Assembly: GCA_032622095.1 (NCBI GenBank)
Contig: CP136063.1
Coordinates: 33,918,987 to 33,982,986 of the forward strand
DNA from: Siphonodentalium dalli
Taxonomy: Eukaryota > Mollusca > Scaphopoda > Gadilida > Siphonodentaliidae
DNA: 64,000 nucleotides
Direction of reading: 5' to 3'
The notes beneath the pieces are model-generated. The model worked only from the letters and a program-made list of their open reading frames with translations. It was not told the DNA's origin and ran no database searches. Below are positions 24,960 to 35,929 of this stretch, one piece after another. The position numbers and the translations under genes are program-made. Position 1 is the first letter of the stretch. Each line of letters begins with the position of its first letter.

Positions 24960-26080
24960 ATGTTGTAACAATTTACAAGAACATGTCCTTCCAATAACAC
25001 TGGCTGTATTTCTGTAACAACCACTCAAGTTGTGTTAGATCGTGCACACAATGAACACACACGACTAATATAACTAACGAAAAGCATTTTAATATATATT
25101 TACTTCCTACTGTCGTAGTTCGGAAGCCTTCCCTGAAACAAAATATCGACATAACATACACGAACATACTTAACCTATACTTAATAATATCTTTCGTGTA
25201 ACAATAAAGCCAAAACCTCAACGCTAGAAAACGTAATATTTTTAAAATCAGAGAACTATTGCTAGGTGAATGATAAATAAAGTATTGCTCAATCATTGGC
25301 ACATCATGTGATATATATCCCGGAACACTGGAAACTTTGAGGCATCAGGAAACTCAGGCAGATCGTACACATAGCATTGGATGTATTTAATGTAACGGAC
25401 ACATGCTTTCAGAAGAGCGTACATGATATCGTGAAGGAATTGGCAAGCGTGATTATTATAACTTAGCGAACTCATTATAATACATTTTACCCCATGGCCA
25501 TATTGTTTAAAAGACGTCCCCCTAACGCCTAATCAACTCCCAACGTATCAATATCCTTACTATAACATACATATATCCCTCGTGTAACACTAATTTCCCA
25601 AATTTAACACTAGAAAGGTTACTATTATCCAAACCAGAAAAATAGTTCGAGTTGTAAGACAAACATAACCAATTAAATATTATGTATATCGTGTGATATA
25701 TTTCCGCGGCAAAGAAAAGAGAAAAATTATTAAATGCCACAGGCATGTCCTCTGGATAACAATTGTTGTATTTACTGTAACGGCCACTCGATTTGAGTTA
25801 GATCGTACACGGAATCATGTTGCAACCGAAGGAATAACTAATAAAAAGTAACAGTCTCGTTATAATTGATGTTTTCTCCCGGCTATCATGGTTTCATAAC
25901 AATCACATGAAATGCAAAATCGACTTACCACATAAGAACATCTTTAATGTAACATAAACATATCTTGCATGTAACGAAAATTCAAAACATCGACGCACGA
26001 AAATGATAATATTTTCCAAATCAAACACATTTTGTAATCTGAAAGAAGAACAAGACCCCAGTTACACCCTCTAGATATTT
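24960..26080. repeat. Three degenerate copies of a ~380-bp tandem repeat
   Basis: The block TGTATTT..TGTAAC..CCACTC..GTTAGATCGT..CAC occurs near 25,007, 25,381 and 25,766, and a second block, AATATCTTTCGTGTAACAA or its variants, occurs near 25,190, 25,570 and 25,962, giving a period of about 377-395 bp. Copies are strongly diverged. The open frames inside are not conserved between copies, so I do not call genes. Confidence 0.6.
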
Positions 26081-27765
26081 CAGCTTGGTGTTGCATGTGT
26101 TCACGCACAAACAGCCTCTGTAAACAGCATCCTTCCCCTTTCGTTACAGTATTGGTCTCTCCTGTAACGTTTTGGCTTGTTACAACAGAGAACGTTACAG
26201 TAGAGATGTACAGACCATTCTGGTCACGGCATTCAGTGAGTTCTCCCTCCAGTATGGCGAAAATAGGGAAGTATAAAATACACCACAGTGGCTTCCGAAA
26301 CATTTATTTGAAACATAATTATACATATGTTATAGCGAACAAACATGCGTTATTTAAAAGACGACTTTGAAAAGTACGCGAGGGGGTCAACCTACCTATT
26401 ATATAATTGTGTTATCGCAAGTTGTTTTTTGATTCAGACGACATGCGTTTATGATATTGTGACATGCACAGCGTCACGGAGCACAAACTACGGAGATTAT
26501 AAATATCAGGGATACGTCATTATGTCAAGTAAATAGCACTTCGTTACATGAGAGACAAAATGCTGAGGTACAAAGTTTCTGAGCAATTTTCACTTAGTTA
26601 AGTTCAATCTTGGGTGGTGTATATGTGACAGTAGTTCATATCAAGAACTAAACTAATGATATGCCAGAGGATTTTCTCGGTGGCATGTAGTTAATATATC
26701 GAAATTTCGATTTTAGCCTGTAAAATTTTCCTGGGGACAGGCCATTTTGGTCAAATCTGGCCATTAATGAGCCCATTACATACATATATACCCGAACATC
26801 ACGCTTATTGGTGTGTGCATGTTATGACAGTGATGGAAATGCACACTAGGAACAATAGTTGGGATCCACACGTTGCATTGTGCACTCATCATCCACCGAG
26901 GACATAAAATTTGACCAAAATTGATATTGACTCATATATGAGAATCTTGGTTGATAATAAACAAGGAATAACTGTTCAATAGTTCAATATTCGCTCAATG
27001 TGTTCATGTTAAATACTCACACGTTGGCGGGACGTAATTGTATAGTCAATGAATCAATTTATAGAAACAATTATCACATGATCCGATTGTCAAATCAAGC
27101 CTCATTCAAATTTCTCCTGAAAATTCCCGCTCGCATACACGGAAAATAAATAACTGGTCGTCTGCAACAGGACACTTTGTAGTGCCTCGGGTAATACCGA
27201 TCACCGTGTGATACACTCCCCCGGCCAGATGTTTTTGAATTTGTGCATAAACATGCCAAATTGACAAAAAGCACATACACACAAGTCTGATGAAAGATAC
27301 ACGACGACATACGTGTACGACAGCAGGGACACTAATCGATGTTTCCGAGTTTCCAAGCACAAACAAACTCCTTGGAATATTTATGCCATAACTATCAACC
27401 GTTGTAAGACCTGTAACATATACGACACTTAGCGCTTGCTGTTTGGACATTTGACAAAATAGTAACTGGTTATGATTCCTTTAATCACTATGCATGGCAT
27501 TAATTGTGAGTTCTGAAAACACACAACGAACATGGCTGTTTACTTCAGACATCCCCACAAAAGGTCCACACATATATGTTGCGTATGGATAACACACAAC
27601 TAACGCAAATAATAACACAACCATATGTATATCGGTGTGTAGAATCCTGCTCGATAGTCAACAGCCTAAAATATCTTCGGTCTGTCTCAATAGAACCATA
27701 CAAATATGGATATCATTGGAACCGGCTCCTTGACCACATTGTGATAGTTACAGTTATGCCATGTG
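26081..27765. other. Gene-free stretch
   Basis: Contains isolated open frames of up to 119 codons on the minus strand (25,944-26,303; 27,106-27,450), with no recognisable motif, no compelling splice context and base composition like the flanks. It also holds the 31-bp inverted match to 20,727-20,757 at 26,910-26,940. Confidence 0.5.
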
Positions 27766-28457
27766 CCATAGGTCGCCTCGCATATATAAGAGAATGCATT
27801 GGCCTAAAAAAAATCTTTTTTTAACACTTTTTACGATTTGTTCTTACATTCTTTAACAATTTTATAATTTTTAATGTGTTAAGCCAATGCATTCTCTTAT
27901 ATATGCGAGGCGACCTATGATCGACTCGCATATATAAGAGAATGCATTGGCACAGGGCCCTTCTGTTGGGTAAAGGGTTAAATAATTTTTTTCTTGTATT
28001 ATTTAACAATTTTATAATTTCACCCATACAGAGCCTCAGATAAACATGAGCAGACGACACTCTTCTATATGCTTCTATATATGTGTGGGGCTCCCTGAAG
28101 GGTAATGGATGTTTTTATTACATATGGGAAACACGGCGCGATGATTCAGACTGGATTACATGTGTGACTTAATTGTTTATCATGTTTTTTAAATAAATGT
28201 TTCTTACAATTTAAAGGACATAAAATAAAAAAACATCCATTACCCTGCAGGGAGCCCCACACATATACAGAAGCACATAGAAGAGTGTCGTCTGCTCATG
28301 TTTGTCTGGGGCTCTGTATGGGTGAAATTATAAAATTGTTAAAGAATACAAGAACAAATTATTAAAATTGTAAAAAATTGTTAGGCCAATGCATTCTCTT
28401 ATATATGCGAGGCGACCTATGGTCGACTCGCATATATAAGAGAATGCATTGGCACAG
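27766..28457. mobile_element. Composite foldback element sharing a core with 11,085-11,503
   Basis: Left arm 27,883-28,116 and right arm 28,213-28,453 are inverted copies of each other. Each arm carries an outer hairpin (27,883-27,951 and 28,385-28,453; arms near GCCAATGCATTCTCTTATAT) and an inner block with CACTCTTCTATATG / GAGCCCCACACATAT and CCCTGCAGGGAG or CCCTGAAGGG. A further half hairpin lies at 27,766-27,812. The right arm matches 11,210-11,440 closely. No protein is encoded. Confidence 0.8.
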
Positions 28458-28479
28458 GGTAAAATTTCTGAACACCATC

Positions 28480-28990
28480 CGGACCTGGGAAGATCCTTCC
28501 TTTCCATTTGAAACAGGCGGATCTACTTTCGCGTGGATCTCATTTAGAAGCAACTGATCCTGAATATGACGAGCCCTATGTATATACTACTCTTACCGCT
28601 ACACGCTATATTCCCACATATGCTAGATATGAGAGACTCTGGAATATTTGTAGCACTGATTTCACTATCATCAACTTGTGTTACATCATACGTGCCATTA
28701 TCATCGCGACTGTCTAACATATGCTCATTCCCTGACGAATAACTTGATAATCACACAGAAGAACGGGTGTGATAAACATTTTTACAGCGATCACTGATGT
28801 GCCCAGAGAATCTCAGCAAATCGTGGAAACCACGTAAACACATCCCAAATGGGTTACTCATCAGCTGAAGATTATCGACCTGTTGAATGAGCGTAGGCAA
28901 CAATCGAAAACAATCTGCTCCAATCAGAAGTTCATACATAAAGTACATGCATGTGTGTATCCAGTGTTGCAGTACCATCTCAAACATATT
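28480..28990 (-). pseudogene. Possible retroelement fragment (DUF1758-like segment)
   Basis: On the minus strand 28,987-28,751 reads ...YELLIGADCFRLL...SNPFGMCLRG. LIGAD followed about 20-25 residues later by FG-x-x-L-x-G is reminiscent of the DUF1758 region seen near the protease of BEL/Pao-type retroelements. Further downstream on the same strand, in other frames, are a Ser/Asp-rich stretch and a LLNEIHAKVDPP segment up to the foldback element. The frames are broken and no reverse transcriptase is visible. The similarity is from memory and short. Confidence 0.3.
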
Positions 28991-29949
28991 CTTAGTGAAT
29001 TATGGACTGTTCCGGTCTTGCTGGTGTCAGCTGGTTCCAATAAATCGAGAATGTTCAAACAGAAATGCACTGAATATAATGTTACAAGATTTGTGGAAAT
29101 TTAAGTGAGATATTCTGATACACCAGACAGTTCCGAGATTCGAATATAAGACTCGGCGACGACAACCAGCTTTCCTATAAGCATGCGATGGCAACTGATG
29201 CACTGTCTGATATATAAAGTTGACAGTTGCAGGACGGTGGTGTTTAATTTAGTTGTTCAATGATATTTCGGATGTTCTTTCAATTGAACTGGATTTTCGT
29301 GAAGAAATACTGTTGCCAATACATTGGCTGACCAACCGGACATGGAAATTTCTGGATATGTATACTGTTATGGAGAATTCAAGTATATGGATAGAGGAAT
29401 ATGTTGACTGTTGTGTCACTGATTCATCAGTTTATCAGGTTCATTAAATATTATTTGTCTACATAATATTTACATTTTACTATTAAGCGAAATTACTATT
29501 AAGTCTTTGTGTGTTTTTTTTTAAAGAGTTTTCTATCCTGGAAACGCGCTAACCTATATGCGATAACCGTATGTGCATTTTATTTAATATATTCCATTGA
29601 CACTCTAATCAAACTATACATACATGTATATTAGCAGTGAAATTGGACTGCAGGATTTAGCATAGTTGCAGTTAAGCTAAATGTGCACAGAAAGTTATCT
29701 CAGAAGTTAATGCATTTTCAGGTTAGATAACTCATGAAATACATACAAAGACACTTTCAGCTTTACTGAGGTTGTATGAAACCACACCCAGTTGCATATG
29801 CATTTCACATAATACATGTGTCTGTCCGGAGTTGAATTTACAATTTTGCTAAATTTATTTTTGAAATTATAAGGAATATATTTTCAATTTTCAATCATCA
29901 GGCCTATATTAATGACCACAAAAGTCAATACATGAACAGACTAATAATA
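28991..29949. other. Gene-free stretch
   Basis: AT-rich sequence. A 65-codon plus-strand frame (29,253-29,447) begins at a TTG and shows no known motif. I see no repeat or RNA gene. Confidence 0.45.
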
Positions 29950-30172
29950 AGAATTTTACGGTGTAACTGTAACTGATAAATGGGCAGACCGTGAAAATTC
30001 ACGGTTTTGCTGTAAATATTTTAAAAACGGCATAACCTTTTAATTCTACGGTTCAATTGTAAAGTCAAGAACGGACAGACCGTGAAAAATTCACGGATTG
30101 GCTGTAAATTTTTTAACGGACAGACCGTGAAAAATTCACATTTTTTTTTTTGGTTCTGTTTTAACAGTGTAC
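29950..30172. repeat. ACCGTGAAAATTCACGG minisatellite, likely DNA-element end
   Basis: Three copies of CAGACCGTGAAAA(A)TTCAC occur at 29,987, 30,089 and 30,121, joined by GGCTGTAAAT and AACGG blocks, ending with GGTTCTGTTTTAACAGTGTA at about 30,172. Each copy is a short inverted repeat. The closing TTAACAGTGTA resembles termini of non-autonomous DNA elements, but I see no matching left end. Confidence 0.5.
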
Positions 30173-30203
30173 CCGACGAAATAATAACCATATTTTGACC
30201 AAG

Positions 30204-30801
30204 TGTAACAGAACGATGTGCGCCCCTGCCTGATCACGCCCCTGTAACTATTGCATCAGTTCCAACTATTACGATGCACGAATAACAGGCGTGGGATTGT
30301 TAGTCGGACAGCCGTACTTAGCACGATGACGAGATCACGCGATGCTGATTCTAGCTAGTTCTCAGGAAGGTTCCCAGTCGAACCAGTGCAGAGGTCTAAA
30401 AGTTATTAGTTGTTTTGGTACACTGCACTGGTCATGATATACGAAAGCTATACTAAAGCTAACTTTAGTGACGAGCCGTTGACAACTAGTTGTCAAGCCT
30501 GGCCAGTAACATCGTCACATGATTTTGAAAAGTAGGTTACCACTTTTACATATAAGCACTGAGGTTTTACCCATCAGTGTTCAGTTGACTGAGTCCTCCT
30601 ATGAGTACCGCCCTGGGAAAGACTTACTGATCCAGAAGAGCCTGAGAATGCTAGCATCAGCTGACCTATCTTGAGAAGCGAAGTTATGCTCTAGAAATAA
30701 ACAGATATATACGGTTCCATGAGTTGTCGTCACACTAAAAAAGTACACAACGTGAAGTCCGGTCGGAACGTCGTATCTCCAACGTACGGGGTTCTGCCAC
30801 A
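30204..30801 (+). repeat. 5' LTR (598 bp)
   Basis: Starts TGTAACAGAACG and ends GGTTCTGCCACA. By eye it differs from the 3' LTR at one position (30,709 A versus 36,435 C). It carries a CATATAAG TATA-like box (30,549-30,556), a TCAGTT initiator-like site about 31 bp downstream, and AATAAA at 30,696-30,701. Confidence 0.95.
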
Positions 30802-30812
30802 TAGAGATCAAC

Positions 30813-30830
30813 TGGTTGCTGTGAGCAAGG
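30813..30830 (+). other. Candidate primer-binding site of LTR element 1
   Basis: TGGTTGCTGTGAGC begins 11 nt after the LTR end. TGG complements the CCA end of a tRNA primer. The second LTR element has AACTGGTGCC at the same 11-nt distance, which supports the assignment. The tRNA is not identified. Confidence 0.45.
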
Positions 30831-30922
30831 ATCAACCACGACGACAATTTCAAGGATGAAGATAGGTGAGTACACCTAAGACCGTATAATCTGACGTTTT
30901 CTTGCCCCTTTTTCAAAACACC

Positions 30923-31012
30923 ATGGCTTCTCAAATACAACGCGACTTGAACCCGGAACAATTGGCAAAAGTCCATGCCTTACTCAAAACCGTTCCGTAT
31001 TGGCACAAATAA
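30923..31012 (+). pseudogene. Short gag-position ORF start
   Basis: ATG in context ACCATGG opens 29 codons beginning MASQIQRDLNPEQLAKVHAL and stops at TAA. It is the first ATG after the primer site and so sits where gag should begin, but no capsid or zinc-knuckle domain follows in any frame that I can see. It is truncated or non-functional. Confidence 0.4.
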
Positions 31013-32399
31013 AACAAAGAAAACATCTGCCCAATTTTCAAATTACTTATCCTAAGAATAGGTATAGTGTCCTGGAACTAATTGTCCTCCGGACATTAAA
31101 AAAGGAAAGAAAATACATGTACCATAAACCAAAGAGCTTTATGAAAAATCAAAATTCCAGTTCAAAGTTTAAACTTCTTAAAAATGATGATACTTTAAAT
31201 CTAATTAAAACTGAATCACCAAAATTATGTGCAATGGATACAGCACACAATAGACAAACTAGTAAAACTACTAATACAAGTTGAAAAGTCACATAAACCT
31301 AATGGCGTTGAAAATCAACTTAAAAAGAAAAAGAAAAAAGTACAGCTATGCACATTAAGAAGTTAAATAAATTAAACACGGAATCAAACAGGTAAACACA
31401 ATAAAAACAAGAGTTGAACCAACAACAACTCAGAAAACAGAATCCCTCTTTAAACGAATATAACCCGTATGTGGCGAGGCATCCATTTGTCTCCAATGTG
31501 GTCTATCAAAATTTAAAACCAACTCTACGCGATGTACAATCTAAACATGAAAAACCACTAACACCACACAGATTATCTAGAACATATGATAATTATGTTA
31601 CATACTAACAGCATGCGGTGTCTATGTTACGATTCACATAGTAAAAACATATCTGGTCATGAGAGTACAAAGCATATACACTCTGCCAGATTCAGAGTAA
31701 AAATGATTGACAGCGCGACTCAACACCGACATTCATGTCAAATCGGTGCACAGTCATTTGCATTCCGAAGTGTCACATGCTGATCGAGTAAAATCGAACA
31801 AGAAATCATTGGAGAACTCAATTGAGCTAAATAAAATGAATAATACTTCCGTCATGGGTCACAAGACGACAAATACAATTAACACTATACATGCGGAACC
31901 ACGAACTCGAAAATTTGACAACCCGTGGGTCTACCTTCCGTAAAGATGGTCATCCACAACGAACGCATACAACGCATGCGAATCGAGAGAGACAATCTAT
32001 AAATCTGCGATTCACCTCGCCAAGTGATAATAAAACTGAAAAATCACTACAAAATCCGAAAAAATTGGAATTTTCTAAAATCACAAATTAAGTGCCCCTT
32101 TAAGGGACAAAATGCTTCAAAACAATCAAATCAATCTTACAGTAACCTATTACATTACGGGCAATCCAAAAATCCCCGAAAAAACAGAAATTAAATTTTT
32201 TCTGTATGATGGCTACCAAAATGGCCATCCGAATATTAAAATTTGGGAAAATAAAAAAGTTGGAATAAATTAATTCCCAAGCAGAATATTGGCCATAAAC
32301 AACGAACTTCGTCTTCTCAGTATCCAACGAAGTCGATAAAGGCTGATAATCGAGATATTACTCGAAAATATACCTGATTGAGAAATTTCAAGCCTTGTT

Positions 32400-33267
32400 A
32401 GACATAAGAAGGAAGCACTTTTCAAGCCCCAGAGTTGTCTCTTACCTGAACAGCCTGGCTTGAACTTAAGTGATGCAGTCATTAATGTTAATGACCTTAC
32501 TTCTTTATGTCAGATCCCTGTATACATTGTCAATATCAATGATACTGACAAGTTCTATAAACTTAGAAATGGATGTTCTTAGGCAAGGTTGAAACTCAGT
32601 CATATTCCCCTACTCCCCAATTTCCACCCTCATCGCAAGTATGTGGGTGATGGAAGAAATGCATTGTTCATTTCATTTGATGCATTGACATCAACACGTC
32701 TGCTAAAAAGCGACACAAAAACCAATTTCCGCCCTCATCACAAGTATGTGGGTGATGCAAGAAATGCATAGTTCATTTCATTCGATGCATTGACATCAAT
32801 AGTCTGCTAAAAGCGACAGAAAACCAACCAAGAAAAGTTGGCGAAAAAAAAAAGAGAAATCTTTTGAGATGGGCGACCCTGTCTATTACAATGACAATCG
32901 CACCAAAATAAGTTGGCCCGTAAGAGGCAACACTATTATCGGAACGCAATGTCGTGTCCCCTTCCTCCCGCTCTGATTCTGACGCTGAAAACACCAGGTC
33001 CGAACAAATCTGTAGACGGAGATGATATAACCCTTAATGAACTTCGCACCAAGCTGCGTGCTCGTAAAATTGGCCCAAGAGGCTCGGACTGATAATAATG
33101 CCTCTACAGAAGAGAGCAGTGATGATATGCAAAATGCATATGGCACGTGCATCGATGATTACGATGTACTGCCCAACTTGGCATTCAAAGACATCACAAT
33201 GGCTTTAGACATTGAATCTATTCGTGCCATATTATCAGCAGCAGAGGACGACTCAGATGAATCTTAG
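32400..33267 (+). pseudogene. Decayed pol remnant lacking RT/RNase H/integrase core
   Basis: Three segments in order but different frames: the protease-RT linker (32,400-32,582, stop at 32,580), the integrase-tail start FEMGDPVYYNDNR (about 32,868-32,990, then a stop), and an acidic tail with NELRTKLRARK (about 33,000-33,091). An overlapping frame to 33,267 is rich in Asp/Ser/Glu. Between linker and tail lies a 105-bp direct duplication (32,636 and 32,741, core CAAGTATGTGGGTGATG). The spacing leaves no room for the usual ~2.5 kb of RT, RNase H and integrase. Function is lost. Confidence 0.55.
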
Positions 33268-34357
33268 TTTGAACCTGGTCGCCTGCTCACAATTGAACCG
33301 TCCACAGTTGTGCCCATTCTAGAGACTGATCTCTAATCATCGACTCCCCCGTAGACTAGTCTGTTGTTTCCTTTTCCATTGATGGATATGGATCAGCCGT
33401 GATCACATGCATTTCTACTGCATGTCCTTGATTATATACAAGGTCCCATTAATGGTAGAGCTTATAACGCGGTTTGTTTATCCCCGCTGCTCATTTATTC
33501 TTTGCTTTCTTTAGCTCTGCTAAAGAATTCCTTGTTAGGGAGGATTGTGCAGCGTTGACCTGAGCGCCCGGTGTTAACATGCATGAGTCTTCTGAGGAAC
33601 TGCCCTTTGTACGGTTGTCACGTACACCTCCTCGGAGACTCTTTCCTCTTTGCAAAGATTGCTTGAAACGACCAGAATCTTGCAAATTTGTTTTTATTAT
33701 TTCCTCCCTGTGACTGCAGTCTGATTCCTTCTTTGTGAACATAGATAGGTGAAAAGGTGAGATAGGAAAAAATATTGACTTAACTAGTACCATTGTACAC
33801 CTGAAATTCGCCAATCTAAATAGTACCATAGATAGGAATGTTTGAATTAATGTTAGTTTTTGGAGAAGTGCACATCTCCAAGAACGAGTGTAATAGTTTT
33901 TGAAGACGCCATGAATCTTCTAAAACAGTCTGCTTGTGGCTTAAGCTTAAGCCAAATAGTTACAATATACAAGGAAAGCAAAGGCAATCAGATAGAACAA
34001 CTAGACATAGCCTAACCCTGACCTGTGAGATCACTCTAATCAAGCGACTCTTATATTTAAAGTAGTCAAACAAATGGCATTGTTAGAACGCGAAAAAATC
34101 ATGTCAAGATACATAAAGGACACTCGAACGGAGACGAAGACAATTAAAATAAAACCAGTAAAAACAAACGGACATTAGTTTATTAACTTAACGAGTATAA
34201 ATAAACAATTCGGAAATACTTTCGCGAGTTTCAGTGAAAATCTGCATGAATGTAATGAATACAGAATACTTAGAAGTATTGTTACACAATTTGTTGAAAT
34301 ATAAAACATTGGACAATTCGGAAAGCATATCGCCTCTCGATCCTGTAATTCCACAAT

Positions 34358-34714
34358 GTGTATGTGATTATAATTGTGGCAATGTTAGCTTCGGTGCTTG
34401 CCCTCTGTCGTTACCGGAATAAAGTTATGTCCCTCTTATGCAAACATAAACGCCACAATAGGCGCCATAACGTCAGATTTGGGTCACTGGGTGTACGTGA
34501 AGACGCAGGTACCTTGAACGAAGAACCAACCACGTCTTCATCACTTGCATCAGCAACCAAGCGATCAGCCGAATCGCCATCCACTCCTGTAACTATCAAA
34601 CGTACCAAAATTCATCTAACGGAAAATGATATTGCCTATTTACAGCAGCACCAACTCATGGAACTGCCAGAACTGATTACCACTGACGAAGCTTCTTCAA
34701 CATCTACCTTATAG
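34358..34714 (+). CDS. Small single-pass membrane ORF in the env position of LTR element 1
   Basis: The frame is open from a GTG at 34,358; the first ATG is at 34,382 and begins MLASVLALCRYRNK. The hydrophobic run VIIIVAMLASVLALC is followed by a basic stretch (CRYRNK, HKRHNRRH), the layout of a transmembrane anchor with a cytosolic basic tail. The C-terminal half is Ser/Thr/Glu-rich with KRTKIHLTENDIAYLQQHQL. A Cys-containing stretch (QCVCDYNCGNVSFGACP) lies just upstream in another frame. It parallels the membrane ORF at 45,661-45,951 of the second element by position and layout; I see no clear sequence identity. Confidence 0.45.
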   Translation: MYVIIIVAMLASVLALCRYRNKVMSLLCKHKRHNRRHNVRFGSLGVREDAGTLNEEPTTSSSLASATKRSAESPSTPVTIKRTKIHLTENDIAYLQQHQLMELPELITTDEASSTSTL

Positions 34715-35012
34715 AAAAATGTCCAAAATCAACCATCAACCAACTACAACAACTACGTCCCGCTATCAGAATAATGATGTGGCGAGCAATCTAGATGCCA
34801 AGAAGAAGGAAATAACCGTATATCCCGGAATATAAAACACGCGATTGTGCTCGCATCAACGAACTCATATCCATTATAACCGCTGGATTGGATCAAGAAT
34901 TTAACCACTTGCGCTTGGGGATTCTTGAGTACGTAGTCACGTACGTCTCCGCCAAGACCTGTGCTTGGACTTGTATCCGGTTCAGCTGAATCATGTTCAT
35001 TACAGAAGAGGA

Positions 35013-35180
35013 TTAGATGAAGAGTATATACAATAAATATATGACATTCCCTGAATATGATGTCAAGAAAAGATGAAGAGTATATACAATAAATATATGA
35101 CATTCCCTGAAAATGATGTCAAGAAAGCAACAAGTGTATATAAAATGAATATATGACATTCCACGAAGACGATGTAAAAA
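35013..35180. repeat. 56-bp minisatellite, three copies
   Basis: GAAGAGTATATACAATAAAT followed by ATGACATTCCCTGAA starts at 35,019 and 35,075, and a diverged copy at 35,131, giving a 56-bp period. It lies in the non-coding part of the LTR element interior. Confidence 0.8.
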
Positions 35181-35882
35181 AAAAAAGAAACCTCGTGATT
35201 TAAAACACGAACTTATTGTGATGTGATATAATTCCAAATACGGTATTGTATACCCTGATATTATGTGCATGCTCAAATTAATTCGTCGCATGCCCTAGGA
35301 TTATATAAAGACCACGGTCTAAGGCTAAAAAAAATAATCAGATATAATAAGTAGATTAGCTCACTATAGCTGGATACGTGAGATAGGTAGTATCGTAGTT
35401 GTTCAATAAATTATAACAGACTTTAAAGTATTCAACATATAAACACAACTTATGGTTTACTTTTGAATCAGGCTATTAAGCCATTTAGATGTTCTGCACA
35501 GACAGATTTTTAATGGAGTAAAAATCAATTTTTTCCATACATCTAAACCCTGCTAACATGCAGAGGTCATATCCTCTTTTCAACAAGCAGGTACACATAT
35601 GTGTTCTCATTTAACTATAGTTAACCCTGCTTAGTATCTGGATAGAGAGATACTACTCACGTATCCTGCCCATATTTTCCTTTTACAGCAATTGAAAAGC
35701 ATATTAATATATATTAACAATAGTAGTCTTGCCTTAGACCTTGGCCGTCATTGTGCTCAGTCTGTCCTTCAATGGCAACCAGAAAGGTTGCCTTTTCACT
35801 AAAGGATACCAAATCCTAATAATAATAATAACTTAAACTTAAACTAACAGTGTGCCATCTTTCTGTTAACAATTCCTGCTAG

Positions 35883-35914
35883 GATGATTTCGCATCAGCC
35901 TATGCGAAATCATC
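35883..35914. other. Stem-loop next to the polypurine tract of LTR element 1
   Basis: GATGATTTCGCAT and ATGCGAAATCATC form a perfect 13-bp stem with loop CAGCCT, ending 15 bases before the 3' LTR. Its role is unknown. Confidence 0.7.
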
Positions 35915-35929
35915 TTGGTATGGGAGGTA

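Noticed and set aside
25944-26303. 119-codon minus-strand frame
   Set aside because: Overlaps the diverged ~380-bp repeat and is not preserved in the other repeat copies.
27106-27450. 114-codon minus-strand frame
   Set aside because: No domain, no clear start context or splice signals; length is within expectation for chance in such a long gene-free stretch.
33491-33829. 112-codon minus-strand frame inside LTR element 1
   Set aside because: Antisense to the element, with no recognisable motif; both strands are partly open here.
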